Source: Gemmatimonadota bacterium (GTDB lineage: Bacteria; Latescibacterota; UBA2968; UBA8231). From it: a DNA stretch of 64,000 bases. Under the pieces are notes generated by a model that did not search any database, was not told the origin of the DNA, and saw only the letters and a program-made list of their open reading frames with translations. Where the stretch lies: NCBI GenBank assembly GCA_009841115.1, contig VXML01000071.1:8959-72958 (forward strand), in the 5' to 3' direction. The translations under genes and the position numbers were made by a program. Positions 24,631 to 33,383 of the stretch are shown piece after piece; position 1 is the stretch's first letter, and the number at the start of each line of letters is the position of its first letter.

Positions 24631-26364
24631 ATGTTTAACTGCGTGCTAAGCGGCTTACTAGCCTGCTGCCTGCTCATTGCCTGCGGCGACGATGTCAACG
24701 ACGAAGCGGACGTCCCCCGCAACCGCTCGCTCATAATGAACTGCACGCCGCCCAATACCTGCGCCGGTCAAATTCAAGACTACGATTCCTTCAACCCATT
24801 TCTCCCCGGCAGCATCTCCAGCACCGGCCACAACTTCCTCTACGAACCGCTCTACTTCTACAACCCCTATGGCAAAGAACAAAACCTCATCCCTTGGATC
24901 GCAACCGGCCACGAGTACAACGACGACTTCACTGAAGTAACTATCCACCTCAGAGAAGGAGTAAAGTGGAGCGACGGCACGCCTTGGACTGCGGCCGATT
25001 TGGTATTCACAATCGACATGCTCAAAAAGAACGCCCCAGTCCTCAACGCCTCGGTCGATATGGAGCTATGGGTCGCAGAAGCCAGCGTCGTGGACGACCT
25101 ACAGGCGAAAATCGCGCTAAAATCGCCGAATCCGCGCTTCGTATTCGAGTACTTGACCAACAATTTCGGCAACGGCATCCCCATTGTCCCCAAGCATATC
25201 TGGGAGGGGAAAGACGCGAAAACCTTCGCCAACCTAGACCTCCAGCGCGACTGGCCCGTAGTCAGTGGCCCTTACCGGCTCGTCCGTTCCGAGCCTCAGC
25301 AGCGAATCTGGGATCTGCGGCGAGACTGGTGGGCGGCTGAGACGGGCTTTCGCCGACTCCCCCGCGTAGAACGCCTGATCTATCTGCCCTACATGGACGA
25401 AGACAAAAGGGTGCAATTGCTGATCAGCAACCAAATGGATACCTGTCTGGACCTGCGCCCGTCCAATATCAAGACCATTCTCGACCAGAATCCCGATGTA
25501 TCCACTTGGACCGGCCGCGAACCACCCTACGGCTACCTCGATTGGTGGCCCATCGCCTTGGGCTTTAACAATCTCGAAGCGCCGTTTGCAGATGCGGAAA
25601 TCCGCTGGGCCATCAACTACGCCATTGACCGGCAGCAACTCGTCGAGGTCGGCTGGCAGGGCGCGGGCACCTATTCCCTACTCCCCTTTCCAGACTTCCC
25701 ACCCCTACGCCGTTTCATGGACCAGGTCGGGGATTTGCTCGCGCGCTATCCAGTCGGCACACACGACCCGGCCAAGACCGCGGAGATCATGCAACGCCAA
25801 GGCTGGTCCTTAGAAAAAGGCATCTGGACCAAGGAAGGCACGCCGTTCAAAATCACCATCGACCTGCATCCAAATCTCCACGACATCGTCCCCGTGCTGG
25901 TCGAGCAGCTACGCCGCGCCGGCTTTGATGCTGGTTTCAGAATGACTTCCGATTATTACACCCGCATGACCGTGGGCGACGCCCGGGCCTTTCTGATCGG
26001 CAATGCGGGCAGCGTGCGCGACCCGTACTTTACTCTCAGACTCTATCACAGCCGCTACGTGCAACCGACCGGTACGGCCGCTATCTATTTCTGGCGCTGG
26101 CAAAACGCCCACTTCGACCAAATCATCGACCGCATGGCCGGCACGGCCCCCGACGATCCGCAACTGCTCGAACACTTTCGCCAAGCCATGGAAATCTGGC
26201 TGCGCGAGCTGCCTTCCATTCCACTGCTCCAGTGGTACCACAGAATTCCCCACAACGAAACCTACTGGCAGAACTGGCCCACCGCGGAAACGCCCTATAT
26301 CAACAGCGCCTACTGGGCGCGCACTTGGCTGCTGGTTCTCCTCGAACTCGAACCTGTGCAATAA
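24631..26364 (+). CDS. Peptide-type ABC transporter substrate-binding lipoprotein
   Basis: A 577-residue protein. The ATG at 24631 follows TATGGAGG and starts a lipoprotein signal with lipobox LLIAC. The family 5 (SBP_bac_5, OppA/DppA-like) layout is clear: an early YDSFNPF segment, VTIHLREGVKWSDGTPWTAA near residue 100, FADAEIRWAINYAIDRQQLV near residue 330 and a C-terminal GSVRDPYFTLRLYHS segment. It would deliver a peptide, sugar oligomer or similar ligand to an ABC importer, but no permease or ATPase gene lies nearby. A PpiC-like lipoprotein gene follows 80 bp downstream. Confidence 0.88.
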   Translation: MFNCVLSGLLACCLLIACGDDVNDEADVPRNRSLIMNCTPPNTCAGQIQDYDSFNPFLPGSISSTGHNFLYEPLYFYNPYGKEQNLIPWIATGHEYNDDFTEVTIHLREGVKWSDGTPWTAADLVFTIDMLKKNAPVLNASVDMELWVAEASVVDDLQAKIALKSPNPRFVFEYLTNNFGNGIPIVPKHIWEGKDAKTFANLDLQRDWPVVSGPYRLVRSEPQQRIWDLRRDWWAAETGFRRLPRVERLIYLPYMDEDKRVQLLISNQMDTCLDLRPSNIKTILDQNPDVSTWTGREPPYGYLDWWPIALGFNNLEAPFADAEIRWAINYAIDRQQLVEVGWQGAGTYSLLPFPDFPPLRRFMDQVGDLLARYPVGTHDPAKTAEIMQRQGWSLEKGIWTKEGTPFKITIDLHPNLHDIVPVLVEQLRRAGFDAGFRMTSDYYTRMTVGDARAFLIGNAGSVRDPYFTLRLYHSRYVQPTGTAAIYFWRWQNAHFDQIIDRMAGTAPDDPQLLEHFRQAMEIWLRELPSIPLLQWYHRIPHNETYWQNWPTAETPYINSAYWARTWLLVLLELEPVQ

Positions 26365-26446
26365 ATTGCAAACTTCGCCCCTCACCAAGAACTTCTACAT
26401 CGTCCTTACCCTCCCCCGCACAATCCTGAACTGTGGAGAAGCTATA

Positions 26447-28132
26447 GTGATAATCGCAGTCCTTTTGTTCGGCACCCTCTTAGGATGCGCGGAAAACCAT
26501 TCTGTAGCAGCGCGGATCGCCGACCGCACCATCGCGATCGATCAGGTGGAACGGGTCTGGGACAGGTTGCCGCAGGAGCAAAAACAATCAAAGCGCGATG
26601 TCCTAGAGACGCTTATCAACCGCGAGTTACTGTTCATAGAAGCCAAGAATAGGAACCTAGATGAAAGCGCACAGGTACTATCCAGCTTAGAACGCGTGCG
26701 CCAACAACAGTCGGTAGAACGCCTCATCGAAAGAGAGGTCAAAAGCCATGTAACAGTCTCTGACGCAGAAATCAGAACCTATTACGAGAACAGCGACCTG
26801 CGCACCAAGCGCGAGGTGCGGGGACGGCATCTCATGGTAAAAACAGCGGCAGAAGCGCAAACGCTCTACCAAGCGCTCCTAGACGGCGAAAATTTCGCCG
26901 AGCTAGCCCGTCGCTTTTCCCTGGATCAACAGACCGCTGATAAAGGAGGAGACCTAGGTTACTGGGACGAGTCCTTGATGGCCGGCCCCGTCAGCAAGGC
27001 GCTCTTCTCCATGCAGTTGGGCGAGCTATCTGAGCCTTTCCAAGGCAGAGAAGGCTACGTCCACATCGTGCGCGTGGAGGACGAGCGCCCGCTGCCCTAT
27101 GAGTCCTTAAAAAAGAGAATCAAAGACCGGCTCTACGCAGATCGCCTTGCCGTGCGCACGGCGGAGTTTCGCACGAACATCAGAAAACAATTCAATTTAC
27201 AGCTAGTCGAATCAACTTGGTTGCAGCTAGTAAAGCTGGGCAAAACCGCCTCTCACGGGATACCAGAGTTCGACGGGGACGAGCACTCAACAAAGCAGCT
27301 AATACTCTACGAAGGAGGACAGGTTACACTTGGGCAGTACCTACAATGGCTCGTAGCAACCCCATCCCAACGGCGTCCCGTAACCGTAGATACCGCGAGT
27401 ATCGCTCGGTACGCCAGACGCACGGTAGTCGATTCCGTCCTGCTGCCGCTAGCCGCTCAGCAGGCCGGGCTAGCCGACGACGACGAGATGAAGCGCTATC
27501 TGGAAAAGCGCCGCACGGTGTTAATGATCGAAGACCTGCGCCGTCTAGAAGCAGATGCGCCGATTGTCAACGAAGCTGCTATGCGGACCTATTACGAGGA
27601 GCATCTATCCTGGTTTACCGATCCCGATCTGCTCATCTACGAAGCTATCTTGCTCCACCACGAAGCAGATGCACTCGACGTCGCCGAAAAAGTGCGCCAA
27701 GGAGCCGACATGTGGACTTTGGCCCAAGGTTATCCGCGCTTCCACGACGCTTGGTTCCACTATAACATTTACCACATCCACCGCGAGGAAGACGAACAAC
27801 ACGCCCACTCCCCGCACACCATGTCGGCAGTGTTGGCAGCCGTCCGCAAAACTCCGGTGGGAAAAGTCGGCGGTCCTTTCTTGGTACATTTCCAGCCGCG
27901 CGAAAAAATCTGGCCGGGCTACATCGTGTTTCGCACGCTAGAGCAACGCCCTGCCCGATTGCTACCTTTTGCCCATCCCGAGGTTCAGCAAACCGTAAAA
28001 AAGATGGTGCGCTCGGCAAATGGCCAGCGCATTGAAGAGCGCTTTGAAACTTTTCTAAGCCAACTGCGGGAGAAGTACGCAGAGCAAATTGAAATATACC
28101 CTGAGAATCTCACGTCCGAATCGACCTTATAA
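26447..28132 (+). CDS. PpiC/SurA-type peptidyl-prolyl isomerase lipoprotein
   Basis: About 561 residues. The start is taken as GTG at 26447, after TGGAGAA, because it gives a lipoprotein signal (VIIAVLLFGTLLGC); the frame extends far upstream but overlaps the previous gene. Residues 20-100 form a SurA_N-like helical part. A parvulin rotamase domain (about 120-215) has VRGRHLMVKTAAEAQTL, FAELARRFSLDQQTADKGGD, LGYWDES and GYVHIVRVED. A second, weaker parvulin-like part (about 365-480) follows. It likely assists folding of outer-membrane or exported proteins, which fits the many envelope genes nearby. Confidence 0.85.
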   Translation: MIIAVLLFGTLLGCAENHSVAARIADRTIAIDQVERVWDRLPQEQKQSKRDVLETLINRELLFIEAKNRNLDESAQVLSSLERVRQQQSVERLIEREVKSHVTVSDAEIRTYYENSDLRTKREVRGRHLMVKTAAEAQTLYQALLDGENFAELARRFSLDQQTADKGGDLGYWDESLMAGPVSKALFSMQLGELSEPFQGREGYVHIVRVEDERPLPYESLKKRIKDRLYADRLAVRTAEFRTNIRKQFNLQLVESTWLQLVKLGKTASHGIPEFDGDEHSTKQLILYEGGQVTLGQYLQWLVATPSQRRPVTVDTASIARYARRTVVDSVLLPLAAQQAGLADDDEMKRYLEKRRTVLMIEDLRRLEADAPIVNEAAMRTYYEEHLSWFTDPDLLIYEAILLHHEADALDVAEKVRQGADMWTLAQGYPRFHDAWFHYNIYHIHREEDEQHAHSPHTMSAVLAAVRKTPVGKVGGPFLVHFQPREKIWPGYIVFRTLEQRPARLLPFAHPEVQQTVKKMVRSANGQRIEERFETFLSQLREKYAEQIEIYPENLTSESTL

Positions 28133-28156
28133 ATTCATTCCCACGAAAGGCATTCC

Positions 28157-29269
28157 ATGCACATCACCAAAGTCGAAATACGCACCGTAGCCCCGCCGGT
28201 CGATCGTTTCACCTGGTCGGACGATCTGCCGGATCAGTACTCGACCAACACAGTTGTCCGCATTTATACAGACGAGGGCATCGAGGGCGTAGCTGGCGTC
28301 TGGAACGCGACCTCCTTTGACTTCGAGCGCTATACCGCCGAATCCATACGCCATCTAGCCCCCATCCTGCTGGGCAAGGACCCGCTCTTGCGGGAGCACA
28401 TATGGCACGAGATCAGGCCGCGCGTCTTTCCGCTATCGCCCCAGTCGCTGGCTGCCATCGACATTGCCCTATGGGATCTAGCGGGCAAGGTAACGGGCCT
28501 GCCGCTCTATCGCCTATTGGGTGGAGCGCGCGACAAGATCCCCGCCTACGCCAGCACCCCGCTCTTTGAAGATGTCGAATCCTATCTGAAGAACGCCGAG
28601 GAGTTCATCGCCCAAGGCTTCAAGGCCATCAAGTTCCACACTTGGTGCATTCCCGAATTGGACCTCGAACTCGCCCGCGCCGTCAGAAAGCAGTACCCCG
28701 GCAACGACGTCGCCTTCATGCTCGACGCCGAGAACAACTACGACCGCGACGGTGCCCTGCGAGTCGCCCAAGAACTCGAAGCAATGGGTTTCACGTGGTT
28801 TGAAGCCCCATTGCACGACTCAGACATCGACGGCTACCGGGAGCTGACGAGCCGAGTAACCATTCCCATCCTGCCGTCCGGCAACTGGTTCCAAGATCTC
28901 CACACATTTGCCGAAGCCCTTCATTCAAAGGCGTGGGGCCGCGCTCGCACCGACGCAGCCATGATGGGCGGGATCACGCAAACCAACAAAGCAATCGCCC
29001 TCACCGAAGCGGCTGGCATGAAATGCGAGATCATGTCGTGGGGATACAGCCTAGTGTCGGCCGCCAACCTGCACCTGATGCTGGCGCACGACAACTGCTC
29101 CTATTTTGAGCAGTCAGTCCCCTGCGAACCCTACGAATACGGAATGCAAGACGTCATCCGCGCCCAACCCGACGGCTATGCCTATGCACCCGCTGGGCCG
29201 GGCCTTGGCCTTGCCGTGGACTGGGAAGCCATGGCGGTAGCCACGATCCATTCGATTGTCGTCGAGTAG
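28157..29269 (+). CDS. Enolase-superfamily protein (mandelate racemase-like), atypical active site
   Basis: A 370-residue protein of the usual length, with the N-terminal capping domain (residues 1-120) and a TIM barrel. Metal-ligand positions are visible as Asp in FMLDAENNYD and Glu in WFEAPL. The second-strand Lys motif reads IKFH, KxH in place of KxK. The third-ligand segment reads LPSGNW where a Glu is normal, and the C-terminal segment reads MSWGYS where a His is expected. It may be a distinct subgroup, perhaps a sugar-acid enzyme, but the substrate cannot be inferred. It starts 25 bp after the PpiC-like gene. Confidence 0.8.
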   Translation: MHITKVEIRTVAPPVDRFTWSDDLPDQYSTNTVVRIYTDEGIEGVAGVWNATSFDFERYTAESIRHLAPILLGKDPLLREHIWHEIRPRVFPLSPQSLAAIDIALWDLAGKVTGLPLYRLLGGARDKIPAYASTPLFEDVESYLKNAEEFIAQGFKAIKFHTWCIPELDLELARAVRKQYPGNDVAFMLDAENNYDRDGALRVAQELEAMGFTWFEAPLHDSDIDGYRELTSRVTIPILPSGNWFQDLHTFAEALHSKAWGRARTDAAMMGGITQTNKAIALTEAAGMKCEIMSWGYSLVSAANLHLMLAHDNCSYFEQSVPCEPYEYGMQDVIRAQPDGYAYAPAGPGLGLAVDWEAMAVATIHSIVVE

Positions 29270-29288
29270 GACGCTGCAGGAGCTACCA

Positions 29289-29465
29289 ATGTGCAAGTTG
29301 ACCGATGCTGAGCGGGAGAGAATTCGAGAAGAAGTGCGGGCAGAATTCCCGCACGACGAAATGATGCAGGAAATTCATTTCGTACAGCAGGTGCATTATT
29401 TCGAAACGAAGGATCTGCGCCCAGAGGATCAGATTCGTTACTTCAAGAGAGCTCGTCAGAAGTAA
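29289..29465 (+). CDS. Small hypothetical protein
   Basis: A 58-residue protein starting at the ATG at 29289, after GCAGGAG. It is highly charged and helical (LTDAERERIREEVRAEFPHD), with a C-terminal basic end. It follows the enolase-superfamily gene by 19 bp and is probably cotranscribed. No family recognised. Confidence 0.55.
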   Translation: MCKLTDAERERIREEVRAEFPHDEMMQEIHFVQQVHYFETKDLRPEDQIRYFKRARQK

Positions 29466-29489
29466 ACGATGTGATCGACGCAGCCATCG

Positions 29490-31940
29490 TCACTCGCTAA
29501 TCTTATGCACCCGGCCCCAATCCAGACCGAGTTCTATCTCCCCATCAGTCTGTACCTCCTGCAAGGCTACATCCAAGTGCGTTCCCACCTCCACTCGGCG
29601 AGCTCGGGTTAAACTGGCTATATCGGCCGCAGCGGCTGGCAAATAGGCGCTCAACTCTGGGTCGGACACCACCACCTGCAACCGCTCCAAGGGCGTCGAT
29701 AAGGGCCTACTAGCTTCACTTTTGCACCGACGCACCGCAGTACCCACAGCCAACAGAACAGCCCCCATGCGCTCGGCACTCGCCGAGCACAGGCTCTCGT
29801 CTACCTCGGGCCAAGAGGCTCGATGCACTGATCCGCCTCCCTCTTGGCGAGCAAAGAGCACTTGGTAAATCGCCTCGGTGACATAAGGTAGAAAAGGAGC
29901 TAGCAATTTGACTGTGGTCCTCACACAGCAATCCAAAGTCCAACATGCCCCCTGATGCATAGCCCCACTACCATCGTAGAGCCGCTTCTTGGCCATTTCA
30001 AGGTAGTTGTCGGCCAGATCTCCCCAAAAGAAAGACTCAACAGCACTTTTGGCCGCGACGTGATCATAACCTTCAAGGGCCTGAGTCGCCTGCGCAATCA
30101 CGACCTGCAAACGCGCTAGAATCCAAGTGTCAGCCGGCGAGAGATCCGGCCTTTCTTTGCGCTGTACTGCACCCAAAAAAGGTTCACCGAACCTAGCCAC
30201 ATTCCACAGCTTGTTTAAGAGACGGGCACCAGCCTGGATCTTCTCCTCGCTGATGAGTGTGTCGCGTCCTAGGCCGGTGCTAGCAGCCCAATAGCGGACG
30301 GCATCGGCCGGATAGCGCGCCAACACTTGCGCCGGGGCCACTGGACCGCCTCCGCGACTCTTGCTGATCTTGCCACTCCCCTCCGGGGCCAGACCCCACC
30401 CCGACACAGCCACTGTTTTCCAGGGCAGTTGACCAAAGTGATGTCGCGCTCGAACCAAAGAATAAAAGGCCCAACTGCGAATGATCTCGTGGGCCAAAGG
30501 CCGCACGGAAAAGGGAAAGACCTGACCATAGAGCGCCTCGTCCACCCCCATGCGGCCGGCTATTTGGGGCGTCAGCGACGAGGTCGCCCAAGTGTCCATC
30601 ACATCCTTTTCCTCCCGCCAATCTGCAGCCCCACAGGCACAGGATTCCAAGGGGCAACTTTGCTGCGGATCAACGGGCAATTCGTCCGCCCCGGCCACCT
30701 TTTCCTTCCCACAAGCTCGGCAGTACCAAACCGGGAAGGGTACTCCGAAAAAGCGCTGCCGGGAAATGCACCAATCCCAAGCTAGCCCCTCCACCCACTG
30801 ACGGTACCGGACGCCCATATGGGCCGGGCGCCAGTCGAGTTGCCGTCCCATCTCCAGCAGTTCCTCCTTGAAGTCGAGCACTCGCACAAACCACTGAGGG
30901 GCCACCCGATATTCTACCGGCATATCGCAGCGCTCATGCACCCGCACAGCTTGGCGCATGTCGCGCCAGTCTAACAGCGCCCCCGATGTCTTTAGGGCTT
31001 CCACGGTCCGAGCACGCGCCTCGACTACGGGCAGCCCCCGACCCGGCCCTCGGGTCAACCGACCTCTCTCGTCGAGGATCTCAATCAATGCCAAAGAGTG
31101 TAAGCGCCACCATTCCACATCCGCAGCATCGCCAAAAGTGCAGCACATCACTGCACCTGTGCCCTTATCCCGCTCAACACCGGCATCGGCCCGCACCTCC
31201 ACAGTCCTGCTGCTCAGCGGTGGTAACACCCGACATCCCACCAAGTGGGCAAAACGCGGATCGTCCGGATGGACGAACACTGCGACACAAGCTGGCAGCA
31301 ACTCGGGCCGAGTAGTAGCGATGGGCAGCGCGTCCCCGTTTTCTAGGCTAAAAGCCAAGGTGTACATCGCGCTATCTCGTTCCACCTCCTCCAAATCGGC
31401 CTGGGCCATGGCCGTAGCACAGGCCGGACACCAGATAACGGGGGCCTCGCGTCGGTACACTAGATCTTTTTCATATAGATCTACGAAAGCCCACTGGGCT
31501 AGGGGTACCGCTTCAATCGTCCGATAAGTATGGGTCCAGTCCACCGACAGGCCCAACTCCCGCCACAAAGCCCGGTATTCCTCGGCGGCCTTCTGGCTCA
31601 CCTCCAGACAGTGGGCGCGGAATTGCGCTATCTCCATGTCTTCAGCCCGGCAACCCACTTGGCGCTCTACTAACTGCTCAGTGGGCAACCCATTGTCGTC
31701 AAAGCCCATGGGATAGAACACGGCCCGGCCTCGCATGCGCTGGAAGCGAGCCGTGAAGTCGGTCTGGCAGTACGAATAGACGTGCCCCATGTGCAGTTTA
31801 CCCGAGACCGTAGGCGGTGGTGTGTCGATGGCGTGGACGGGGTGCCCCTTGGCTGGGTCAAAACGGTAGATGCCTTGCTCTTCCCACTGTACCCGGAGGC
31901 GAGGCTCCTCAGTTTTGTAGGCGAATTTTTTGGCCAACAT
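29490..31940 (-). CDS. valS: Valyl-tRNA synthetase, archaeal/rickettsial type
   Basis: About 816 residues. Two adjacent ATGs (31943, 31940) follow AGGAGG; the second has the better spacing. The class I signatures are SGKLHMGH (HIGH) near residue 40 and GKISKS (KMSKS) near residue 520. YPMGFDDNGLPTEQLVE is typical of the archaeal/rickettsial ValRS group, which lacks the C-terminal coiled-coil arm of E. coli ValRS; the shorter length agrees. The editing (CP1) domain lies in the first half (IATTRPELLPACVAVFVHP). It charges tRNA-Val. An intrinsic terminator sits between the leader and the ribosome-binding site. Confidence 0.93.
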   Translation of the reverse strand: MLAKKFAYKTEEPRLRVQWEEQGIYRFDPAKGHPVHAIDTPPPTVSGKLHMGHVYSYCQTDFTARFQRMRGRAVFYPMGFDDNGLPTEQLVERQVGCRAEDMEIAQFRAHCLEVSQKAAEEYRALWRELGLSVDWTHTYRTIEAVPLAQWAFVDLYEKDLVYRREAPVIWCPACATAMAQADLEEVERDSAMYTLAFSLENGDALPIATTRPELLPACVAVFVHPDDPRFAHLVGCRVLPPLSSRTVEVRADAGVERDKGTGAVMCCTFGDAADVEWWRLHSLALIEILDERGRLTRGPGRGLPVVEARARTVEALKTSGALLDWRDMRQAVRVHERCDMPVEYRVAPQWFVRVLDFKEELLEMGRQLDWRPAHMGVRYRQWVEGLAWDWCISRQRFFGVPFPVWYCRACGKEKVAGADELPVDPQQSCPLESCACGAADWREEKDVMDTWATSSLTPQIAGRMGVDEALYGQVFPFSVRPLAHEIIRSWAFYSLVRARHHFGQLPWKTVAVSGWGLAPEGSGKISKSRGGGPVAPAQVLARYPADAVRYWAASTGLGRDTLISEEKIQAGARLLNKLWNVARFGEPFLGAVQRKERPDLSPADTWILARLQVVIAQATQALEGYDHVAAKSAVESFFWGDLADNYLEMAKKRLYDGSGAMHQGACWTLDCCVRTTVKLLAPFLPYVTEAIYQVLFARQEGGGSVHRASWPEVDESLCSASAERMGAVLLAVGTAVRRCKSEASRPLSTPLERLQVVVSDPELSAYLPAAAADIASLTRARRVEVGTHLDVALQEVQTDGEIELGLDWGRVHKISE

Positions 31941-31950
31941 CATATCCCCT

Positions 31951-31996
31951 CCTAAAAATAAAAACCCGCTGTGAGTCGAACTCGACAGCGGGTTTT
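31951..31996 (-). terminator. Terminator hairpin directly before the valS ribosome-binding site
   Basis: On the minus strand AAAACCCGCTGT pairs with ACAGCGGGTTTT (12 bp), topped by GAGT/ACTC around a TCG loop, followed by TTTTTATTTTT. It ends a few bases before AGGAGGGG. In this position it would stop transcription before valS unless prevented, so it may be an attenuator. Confidence 0.7.
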
Positions 31997-32170
31997 GGTT
32001 AAAGCGAACGTTTAGCGCGCTATAATCGGCGTCGCAGTCGAGGCATGGCAATCCCTACTACCGAAGGTTCGATCTCCGGTACTCGCGCGGACGCAACGAC
32101 AGCTTTAGTGAGCGCACAAAACACGATACATTACCAAGTTTGTGTTCAATTTCCTTTGCTGAAAGGCAAT

Positions 32171-32290
32171 AAAAAACCGCCGCGAGTCAGACTCGGCGGC
32201 GGTGTGTACTATCAATGGCTTTGGGTCTTCAGACCACGCACACCGCCGTCCTTACCTGTACTACTACAGGCGGTACCAGTCCCGCGAACT
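32171..32290 (-). promoter_or_regulatory. Structured RNA with competing stems and terminator, upstream of valS
   Basis: Read on the minus strand: ACCGCC (32242-32247 region) can pair with GGCGGT (32269-32274 region), and GGCGGTGTG-type sequence can instead pair with CACACCGCC (32239-32247 with 32198-32206). The latter would disrupt the strong terminator at 32171-32203 (CCGCCG stem with a GAGTC/GACTC tip, then six T). It may end the GH-like gene that stops at 32402, or attenuate the valS transcript. The rest of 31944-32401 holds no gene. Confidence 0.45.
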
Positions 32291-32401
32291 GAGCATGGCG
32301 GATGGCGGATGGGCTGCACTTGGTCATGGTTTTTCGTTGTCGATCAATAGACATTTCTTAAAGTAAATGGAAGGGCCTCGTCGTCAAGGACAAAGATCCA
32401 T

Positions 32402-33382
32402 CTATTTTTCGCAGACGGCGACTCCGATGTGGCGGTAAATACCGTCTTGATCAACCTGTATTGTGCCGTCGCCCGCGCCGTAGATATTGCCTCGGTCGCG
32501 GGCCGAGTAATAGAGCAAATAGCGGTCGCCGTCTGCGAGGACGCACGGCGTTGAGGTGTAGCGGCCGTCAAAGTGATCGGGATGGCGCGTGGCCGGAAAG
32601 GCCGAGCGCTCAAAGTGGTGCTTCCAGTGCAGGCCGTCAGCCGAGGTCGAGGTGTAAATTTCGAAGATGCCGTCCGCTATGTGGCAGCCGTACCACATGG
32701 TGTAGGTGCCGTTGTTTTCTAGGACATAAGGATAGACGACGCTCCTGTGGGTCTCATTGGCCACAACCGCTGGTTCTGCATCGCGGCTCCAGTGCAGACC
32801 ATCTTCTGAGGTGAAGCGGTAGATGTGGCGAGCCATGGCGCGAAAATCATCGTCTGCCGCCGGCGCAGAATTCATCCACATGCGGTAGCGGCCCGGGCCA
32901 TCCTTAAGCACACAGGGGCGGCGACCGCTCGGGTAGAGCGGCTCGGGGTGGACTTCCCAGCGCCGGCCATCCGGGCTGGTGGCATAACCAAGCATCTGCC
33001 GCACAAGAGGGCCTTTGCTGGTGGTGCCGAGGCGCTGGCTCATCACGAACCACATCTTGTACAGACCTTCATCGGCATCAAAGAGGACGTGCGGGGTCTG
33101 CCACGCTTGGCCTACGGGGGTCTCGCCCGTGCGCAGAATGGGGTTGTTGGGGAAGGCCGTCCAGTGCAAGCCGTCCTCCGATTCGGCATAGCCCAGATTC
33201 ATGTCGTTGTTGCGCGTGGCACTGCTGTTGCCCAGATACCACATCTCGTACCGGCCGTTGACTCTTATCACCGTGGGATTGTAGAGCGTCACCCGGCACC
33301 AAGTCTGCTCTGTCGTCATGGTCGAGAGCGCGGGCTGGGACGACCGCTGCCAAGCTAATTCGTTGAGAAATGCATCCGCCAT
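32402..33382 (-). CDS. Glycoside hydrolase-like five-bladed propeller protein (GH43/GH32-type)
   Basis: A 326-residue cytoplasmic protein without a signal peptide. Repeated blade motifs of the GH43/GH32/GH130 type are visible: YNPTVIRVNGRYEMWYLGN, GYAESEDGLHWTAF, YATSPDGRRWEVH, RFTSEDGLHWSRD and TSTSADGLHWKHH. Each blade has an S/E-DGLHW turn. These occur in beta-fructosidase/arabinosidase-like and mannoside-phosphorylase-like enzymes; the catalytic acids cannot be assigned by eye. Its ATG lies 1 bp after the DUF1028 stop, so translation is coupled. Substrate unknown. Confidence 0.65.
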   Translation of the reverse strand: MADAFLNELAWQRSSQPALSTMTTEQTWCRVTLYNPTVIRVNGRYEMWYLGNSSATRNNDMNLGYAESEDGLHWTAFPNNPILRTGETPVGQAWQTPHVLFDADEGLYKMWFVMSQRLGTTSKGPLVRQMLGYATSPDGRRWEVHPEPLYPSGRRPCVLKDGPGRYRMWMNSAPAADDDFRAMARHIYRFTSEDGLHWSRDAEPAVVANETHRSVVYPYVLENNGTYTMWYGCHIADGIFEIYTSTSADGLHWKHHFERSAFPATRHPDHFDGRYTSTPCVLADGDRYLLYYSARDRGNIYGAGDGTIQVDQDGIYRHIGVAVCEK

Positions 33383-33383
33383 T

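Noticed and set aside
32262..32290. T-box riboswitch upstream of valS
   Set aside because: The minus strand has CTGGTACCGCC, which recalls the T-box core and would fit tRNA-Val ending ACCA. However, the complementary 3' half (CGTCCCT type), stem I and a specifier loop were not found, so I did not call it.
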